DNA of 17,390 nucleotides from Deltaproteobacteria bacterium (lineage in GTDB: Bacteria > Desulfobacterota > DSM-4660 > Desulfatiglandales > HGW-15), in NCBI GenBank assembly GCA_016929815.1, contig JAFGIC010000090.1, forward strand, positions 1 to 17,390, read 5' to 3'. Both the position numbers and the translations under genes were made by a program. Shown here one piece after another: positions 13,991 to 17,390 of this stretch; positions within the stretch are counted from its first letter, which is position 1; the number at the start of each line of letters is the position of its first letter. The notes beneath the pieces are model-generated. The model worked only from the letters and a program-made list of their open reading frames with translations. It searched no databases and had not been told where the DNA came from.

Positions 13991-15436
13991 ATGGCCTTAC
14001 AATTAAAACAATCTCTCAGCCTGTCACAGCAGCTTATTATGACGCCGCAGCTGCAGCAGGCTATCAAGCTCCTGCAGCTTAGCAGACTTGAACTCCTTGA
14101 AACCATTTCACAGGAAATGGAGACAAATCCGCTGCTTGATGAACAGCCAATCGATGAAGGCGATAACGAAATTGATCTTTCTGAGGCAGACAAGGAAGAT
14201 TTTACAGAAAAAACACCCGAGGTGCGGATAGATGACGACCTGAGCCGCAAGGACCAGGACATGGACTGGGAATCCTATTTGTCGGAATACAATACGGGAT
14301 GGGCGGAAACGCCTCATGAAAACAAGGAACTCCCCGTATTTGAAAACATAAATGCAAGCAAGACAAGCCTGCGCTCCCATCTCATGTGGCAGCTCAATCT
14401 GAGTGATTTAACCGAGAGTCAGCGTGAGATAGGCGTTGAGATCATAGGTAATATCGATGATGACGGGTATCTCAAGGCCTCCATTGAAGAACTGACCCAG
14501 CTGACAGGATATCCTGAGGATGAGGCGCTGAATGCGCTTTCAGTAATACAGAATTTTGATCCCACGGGCGTAGGGGCAAGGGACACCAGGGAATGCCTCC
14601 TCATCCAGGCCCGTTTTCAGAATCTGGCAGGCACGGTTGTCGAAAAGATCATCCTCAATCATCTGGAAAATCTGGAAAACAAGCGGTATGACAAAATAGC
14701 CAAGGGACTCTCGGTATCCATGGAGGAGGTGTTGTCCGCGGTCTCCGTTATAAGCAGCTTTGAGCCCAAACCCGGAAGGCTGTATAATGATGATGAGACA
14801 ATATACGTTAGCCCGGACATCTATGTATTTAAGGTCGGGGATGATTACGAGATAGTATTGAATGAAGACGGCATGCCGAAGCTCAGGATAAACAATTACT
14901 ATAAGGAGATATTATCAAATAAAAATTCAATTGGAAAGGACACCAGAGAGTATATACAGGACAAGCTAAAATCAGCCGCATGGCTGATAAAAAGCATCCA
15001 TCAAAGACAAAGGACAATCTACAAGGTTACAGAGAGCATCGTGCAGTTTCAGAGAAACTTTTTCGAAAAAGGGGTGACCTATCTGAAACCGCTGGTACTG
15101 AGGGATGTGGCGGAACATATACAGATGCATGAATCAACTATAAGCAGGGTGACAACAAACAAATATGTTCATACCCCTCAGGGAGTTTTTGAGCTGAAAT
15201 ATTTTTTTAACAGCGCCATAAACAGCATGGAGGGGGGGGATTCCATTGCCTCGGAAAGCGTTAAGGAACACATAAGAAACATCATTAAGGCGGAAAACAA
15301 AAGCAGCCCTTACAGCGATCAGGAGATCGCCGAGATGCTGAAAGGCTCCAATATAGACGTGGCAAGGCGTACAGTGGCAAAATACAGGGAGACGATGGGG
15401 ATTCTTCCCTCCAGGAAAAGGAGGGCGCCTGCGTAA
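13991..15436 (+). CDS. rpoN: RNA polymerase sigma-54 factor
   Basis: 481 residues. Directs RNA polymerase to -24/-12 promoters that need an ATP-using activator. Region I at the N-terminus is Gln/Leu-rich (LIMTPQLQQAIKLLQLS) and binds activators; an acidic region II follows (about 50-115); the core-binding domain spans the centre; and the RpoN box ARRTVAKYRE lies at 458-467 near the C-terminus, with the preceding helix-turn-helix for -12 recognition. All parts are present, so the factor should be functional. The lptB-rpoN-hpf-ptsN order is widely conserved. The ATG has only a weak purine-rich stretch upstream. 137 bases separate it from hpf. Confidence 0.98.
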   Translation: MALQLKQSLSLSQQLIMTPQLQQAIKLLQLSRLELLETISQEMETNPLLDEQPIDEGDNEIDLSEADKEDFTEKTPEVRIDDDLSRKDQDMDWESYLSEYNTGWAETPHENKELPVFENINASKTSLRSHLMWQLNLSDLTESQREIGVEIIGNIDDDGYLKASIEELTQLTGYPEDEALNALSVIQNFDPTGVGARDTRECLLIQARFQNLAGTVVEKIILNHLENLENKRYDKIAKGLSVSMEEVLSAVSVISSFEPKPGRLYNDDETIYVSPDIYVFKVGDDYEIVLNEDGMPKLRINNYYKEILSNKNSIGKDTREYIQDKLKSAAWLIKSIHQRQRTIYKVTESIVQFQRNFFEKGVTYLKPLVLRDVAEHIQMHESTISRVTTNKYVHTPQGVFELKYFFNSAINSMEGGDSIASESVKEHIRNIIKAENKSSPYSDQEIAEMLKGSNIDVARRTVAKYRETMGILPSRKRRAPA

Positions 15437-15560
15437 TTTTTTTGTGTTGAACTAAAACAATATACAGGATTTCGTGAATTTTTGAGCCTAAATTACCCTG
15501 AAATTTTATGTTGCTGTGTTTTACAAAATTAATTAACCTAAATAACAATTTTACTCCACC

Positions 15561-15568
15561 AAGGAGGT
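15561..15568 (+). promoter_or_regulatory. Perfect Shine-Dalgarno of hpf
   Basis: AAGGAGGT lies five bases before the ATG and is the strongest ribosome-binding site in the window, predicting high translation of the hibernation factor. A weak CTCC-ACCAA-GGAG pairing (15554-15566) could partly mask it. Confidence 0.7.
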
Positions 15569-15573
15569 AGACT

Positions 15574-16113
15574 ATGGAAATTACCGTGACTTTCAGACAT
15601 ATTGATGCTTCGGAAAGTTTAAAGGCCTACGCAGTGGAAAAGATGTCCAAGATGGACAAGTATTTTGATTTTCCCGTAGAGGCCCATATCGTTCTTGCTG
15701 TTGAGAAATTCAGGCGGTCGGCGGATGTTACTCTAAACGTGAATGGGACACTGATAAAAGGTATGATAGAGACTGAGGATATGTATTCGGCAATTGATCA
15801 GGTTATGGATAAAATAGAGAAGCAGGTAAAACGAAACAGAGAAAAGACAAGGGCCCACAGGGCGGAAACATGGAAAAATGAAACACCACTTGCTGCAAGC
15901 GAAACAGAGGATGTATCAGATGCCGGCATTGAAGAGCCAAGGATAGAAGTAGAGAAGATAGTTGCAAAACCGATGGACGCGGAGGAGGCCGCGATGCAGA
16001 TTAACATGTCGCAGCAGGATTTTATGGTCTTTAGAAATTCCAGGTCCATGGAGATTAATGTCATTTACAAGCGTAAGGACGGAAACCTTGGCCTGATGGA
16101 ACCTATGAGCTGA
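15574..16113 (+). CDS. hpf: Ribosome hibernation-promoting factor, long form
   Basis: 179 residues. The N-terminal domain (about 1-98, FRHIDASESLKAYAVEKM ... ATDV-like strands ... QVMDKIEKQVKR) binds the decoding centre and shuts down idle ribosomes. A linker rich in Glu/Ala/Thr follows, and the C-terminal 55 residues (VEKIVAKPMDAEEAAMQ ... VIYKRKDGNLGLMEP) are the dimerisation domain that pairs two 70S particles into 100S. That C-terminal domain marks it as the long form, in contrast to the short HPF/YfiA of E. coli. It sits between rpoN and ptsN as in many proteobacteria. A firm separate promoter was not found in the 137 bases upstream. Confidence 0.96.
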   Translation: MEITVTFRHIDASESLKAYAVEKMSKMDKYFDFPVEAHIVLAVEKFRRSADVTLNVNGTLIKGMIETEDMYSAIDQVMDKIEKQVKRNREKTRAHRAETWKNETPLAASETEDVSDAGIEEPRIEVEKIVAKPMDAEEAAMQINMSQQDFMVFRNSRSMEINVIYKRKDGNLGLMEPMS

Positions 16114-16143
16114 TTTATTAAACCCCAAAAATGTGTGTTACTT

Positions 16144-16605
16144 ATGAGATTATCTGAAATACTTGATGTAAATAACATTATTCCCGACTTAAAGGCCAGG
16201 GATAAAAAAAGGGCGCTTGAAGAACTTGCAGGGACCATCCTAAGCACCAGGACTTCATTGGATAAGGATTCCCTGGTAAAGGTTCTTCTGGAAAGGGAGA
16301 GGCTGGGGAGCACCGGCATAGGCGACGGGGTCGCCATACCCCATGGTAAATTTCACGGCATAAGCGATCCCGTCATCTCCTTCGGGAGGAGCCTGAAGGG
16401 ACTGGACTTTGATTCTATGGACGGTCAGCCTGTCTTTCTGTTTTTTTTGCTTGTGGCGCCGGAAAACTCAGCGAGCGTGCATCTCAAGGCCTTAGCAAGG
16501 ATAGCAAAACTCCTGAAAAACAGCTCCTTCAGAAAGACGCTTATGGAACTCCAGACCAGGCAGGAAATTTATAATACAATTATTCAGAACGATGAGGAGT
16601 TCTAG
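16144..16605 (+). CDS. ptsN: PTS IIA-like nitrogen regulatory protein (EIIA-Ntr)
   Basis: 153 residues from ATG 16144; a GTG at 16135 would add three. EIIA domain of the fructose/mannitol family, phosphorylated on the His in GVAIPHGKF (H67) by an NPr/HPr-type carrier. PtsN proteins regulate K+ transport, nitrogen and envelope functions instead of moving sugar. Supporting segments: IIPDLKARDKKRALEEL, STGIGDGVAIPHGK, FFLLVAPENSASVHLKALARIAKLL. It lies 30 bases after hpf with no clear ribosome-binding site. Its usual partners rapZ, npr and ptsP are not in the window; instead a mannose-type EIIA gene follows after 96 bases. Confidence 0.95.
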   Translation: MRLSEILDVNNIIPDLKARDKKRALEELAGTILSTRTSLDKDSLVKVLLERERLGSTGIGDGVAIPHGKFHGISDPVISFGRSLKGLDFDSMDGQPVFLFFLLVAPENSASVHLKALARIAKLLKNSSFRKTLMELQTRQEIYNTIIQNDEEF

Positions 16606-16701
16606 TGCCGAATTTCAAAAATAAACGATACTGCACAGATAAAACAGGAAGACTGATATTTATCATATTGAATCTTTATTCCATGGAGACAGGCTTTTAT
16701 C

Positions 16702-17097
16702 ATGATAGGCTTACTGATCGTTACTCACTGTGATTTGGGGAGGGAATTTCTGAATGCCGCGGAGTTTATTGTCGGGCGAATTGAAGGCGTGGATGTTGTC
16801 TCCATTACCCAGGCATCAAACTCTGAAAAGATCAGAAAAATGATCGAAGACAAGATATCTGTCCTGAACAAGGGTGAAGGGGTCCTTATTCTTACGGACA
16901 TGTTCGGGGGAACGCCATCCAATATCAGTCTGTCTTTTCTCAAGGACGAGATGGTGGAGGTCCTTACAGGAGTTAACCTGCCCATGGTTATTGCGATCGC
17001 CCAGAACCGTTCAAGGATGGGGCTGAACGAGCTGGCAGAAAAGGCCCAGGAAGCCGGCAAGATGAGCATATCGCTTGCGGGAAATCTATTGAAATAG
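16702..17097 (+). CDS. Stand-alone PTS EIIA protein of the mannose family
   Basis: 131 residues, one EIIA-Man (PF03610-type) domain. The phosphorylation site is H9 in LLIVTHCDLGREF; many homologues have Gly where C10 stands here. Further pattern: VLILTDMFGGTPSNISLSFL, VLTGVNLPMVIAI. No EIIB, EIIC or EIID gene accompanies it, so it is more likely a regulatory sensor than part of a sugar importer; such stand-alone copies are common in Deltaproteobacteria next to hprK/rapZ. It follows ptsN after 96 bases that contain no gene and precedes rimI by two bases. Which phosphocarrier feeds it is not visible. Confidence 0.9.
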   Translation: MIGLLIVTHCDLGREFLNAAEFIVGRIEGVDVVSITQASNSEKIRKMIEDKISVLNKGEGVLILTDMFGGTPSNISLSFLKDEMVEVLTGVNLPMVIAIAQNRSRMGLNELAEKAQEAGKMSISLAGNLLK

Positions 17098-17099
17098 AC

Positions 17100-17390
17100 A
17101 TGCCGGGGCCTGAGCTTATAGACATCTGTCCTGAAAATTTCGATGTCTATATCGAAGAGATACTTGCGATAGAAAGGGGCTCTTTTCCATCCCCCTGGAG
17201 CTATAACGCCTTCAGGTCGGAGACAGAAAAGCGCATATCAACAATTTGGGCCTTAATACTTGATGGGTCGGTTGCAGGGTATGCATGTTTCTGGACTGTA
17301 GAAAAGGAGATGCAGCTTCTCAATCTTGCAATCCACCCTGAAAGGCGGAGAAACCGGCTGGGTTGGTTCCTTCTTTCGAAGTTGATTGAG
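17100..17390 (+). CDS. rimI: Ribosomal-protein-alanine N-acetyltransferase RimI family, 3' end outside the window
   Basis: 97 residues are visible before the window ends; the family is about 150. GNAT fold: an early IEEILAIERGSFPSPWS segment typical of RimI, then the beta-strand LLNLAIHPERRRNRLG that forms the acetyl-CoA pyrophosphate loop. RimI acetylates the N-terminal Ala of S18 in E. coli. The usual R-x-x-G-x-G loop reads R-R-N-R-L-G, with Arg (codon 17355-17357) at the first Gly. ATG begins two bases after the EIIA stop. The call is good at family level; other GNAT enzymes remain possible because the C-terminus is missing. Confidence 0.82.
   Translation, partial: MPGPELIDICPENFDVYIEEILAIERGSFPSPWSYNAFRSETEKRISTIWALILDGSVAGYACFWTVEKEMQLLNLAIHPERRRNRLGWFLLSKLIE

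Noticed and set aside
15407..15443. Hairpin CCCTCC/GGAGGG at the end of rpoN followed by seven T
   Set aside because: The stem is only 6 bp, lies inside the coding sequence and is separated from the T-run by 11 bases, so an intrinsic terminator is not supported.
15500..15520. Possible sigma-54 site before hpf (TTGCT element)
   Set aside because: The -12-like TTGCT is present but the required GG ten bases upstream of the GC is AA.

Overview
This window reads as chromosomal housekeeping DNA of a Gram-negative, probably anaerobic bacterium. Kdo synthesis (kdsA, kdsC) and LPS export (lptC, lptA, lptB) imply an outer membrane with LPS. Ferrous-iron transport (feoA, feoB) and a DUF39-type homocysteine synthesis protein point to anoxic, sulfide-rich life. 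The order tmk-holB-PSP1-metG, together with kdsA/kdsC-lptCAB-rpoN-hpf-ptsN followed by a mannose-type EIIA, and heavy use of AGG and ATA codons, fit Desulfobacterota (former Deltaproteobacteria) or perhaps Nitrospirota. That placement is inference; no marker settles it.

Layout. Positions 1-1267 hold two base-excision-repair genes in convergent orientation, the 3' part of nth (+) and xth (-), whose stop codons overlap. Positions 1340-6198 are all on the minus strand: a cold-shock protein gene with its own promoter and long leader, and upstream of it a compact informational cluster tmk-holB-PSP1/RicT-metG. Positions 6217-6638 are a 422-base stretch with no convincing gene, containing two inverted repeats. 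Positions 6639-10466 (-) form a tightly coupled unit DUF39-feoA-feoB. A 161-base divergent promoter region then separates it from a plus-strand run that continues to the window end: kdsA, kdsC, lptC, lptA, lptB, rpoN, hpf, ptsN, a mannose-family EIIA protein and the 5' part of rimI.

How the genes work together. KdsA and KdsC make Kdo-8-phosphate and then Kdo; LptC, LptA and LptB are the inner-membrane, periplasmic and ATPase parts of the LPS bridge (LptF/LptG are not here). RpoN, long-form HPF, EIIA-Ntr and EIIA-Man form a regulatory block for nitrogen and envelope stress, ribosome hibernation and PTS-based signalling. DUF39 with FeoA/FeoB suggests co-expression of sulfide-dependent homocysteine formation with Fe(II) uptake.

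No phage, transposon, CRISPR array, tRNA or rRNA was recognised. The most interesting points are small-scale: a His replacing one Fe-S ligand of Nth, a predicted near-leaderless lptC transcript from a very strong extended -10 promoter, DUF39 coupled translationally to FeoAB, a cluster of forced TTG start codons, a structured leader before the cold-shock gene, a hairpin occupying the xth translation-initiation region, and a 12-bp inverted repeat just 3' of feoB. I did not find strong evidence for a wholly new system.
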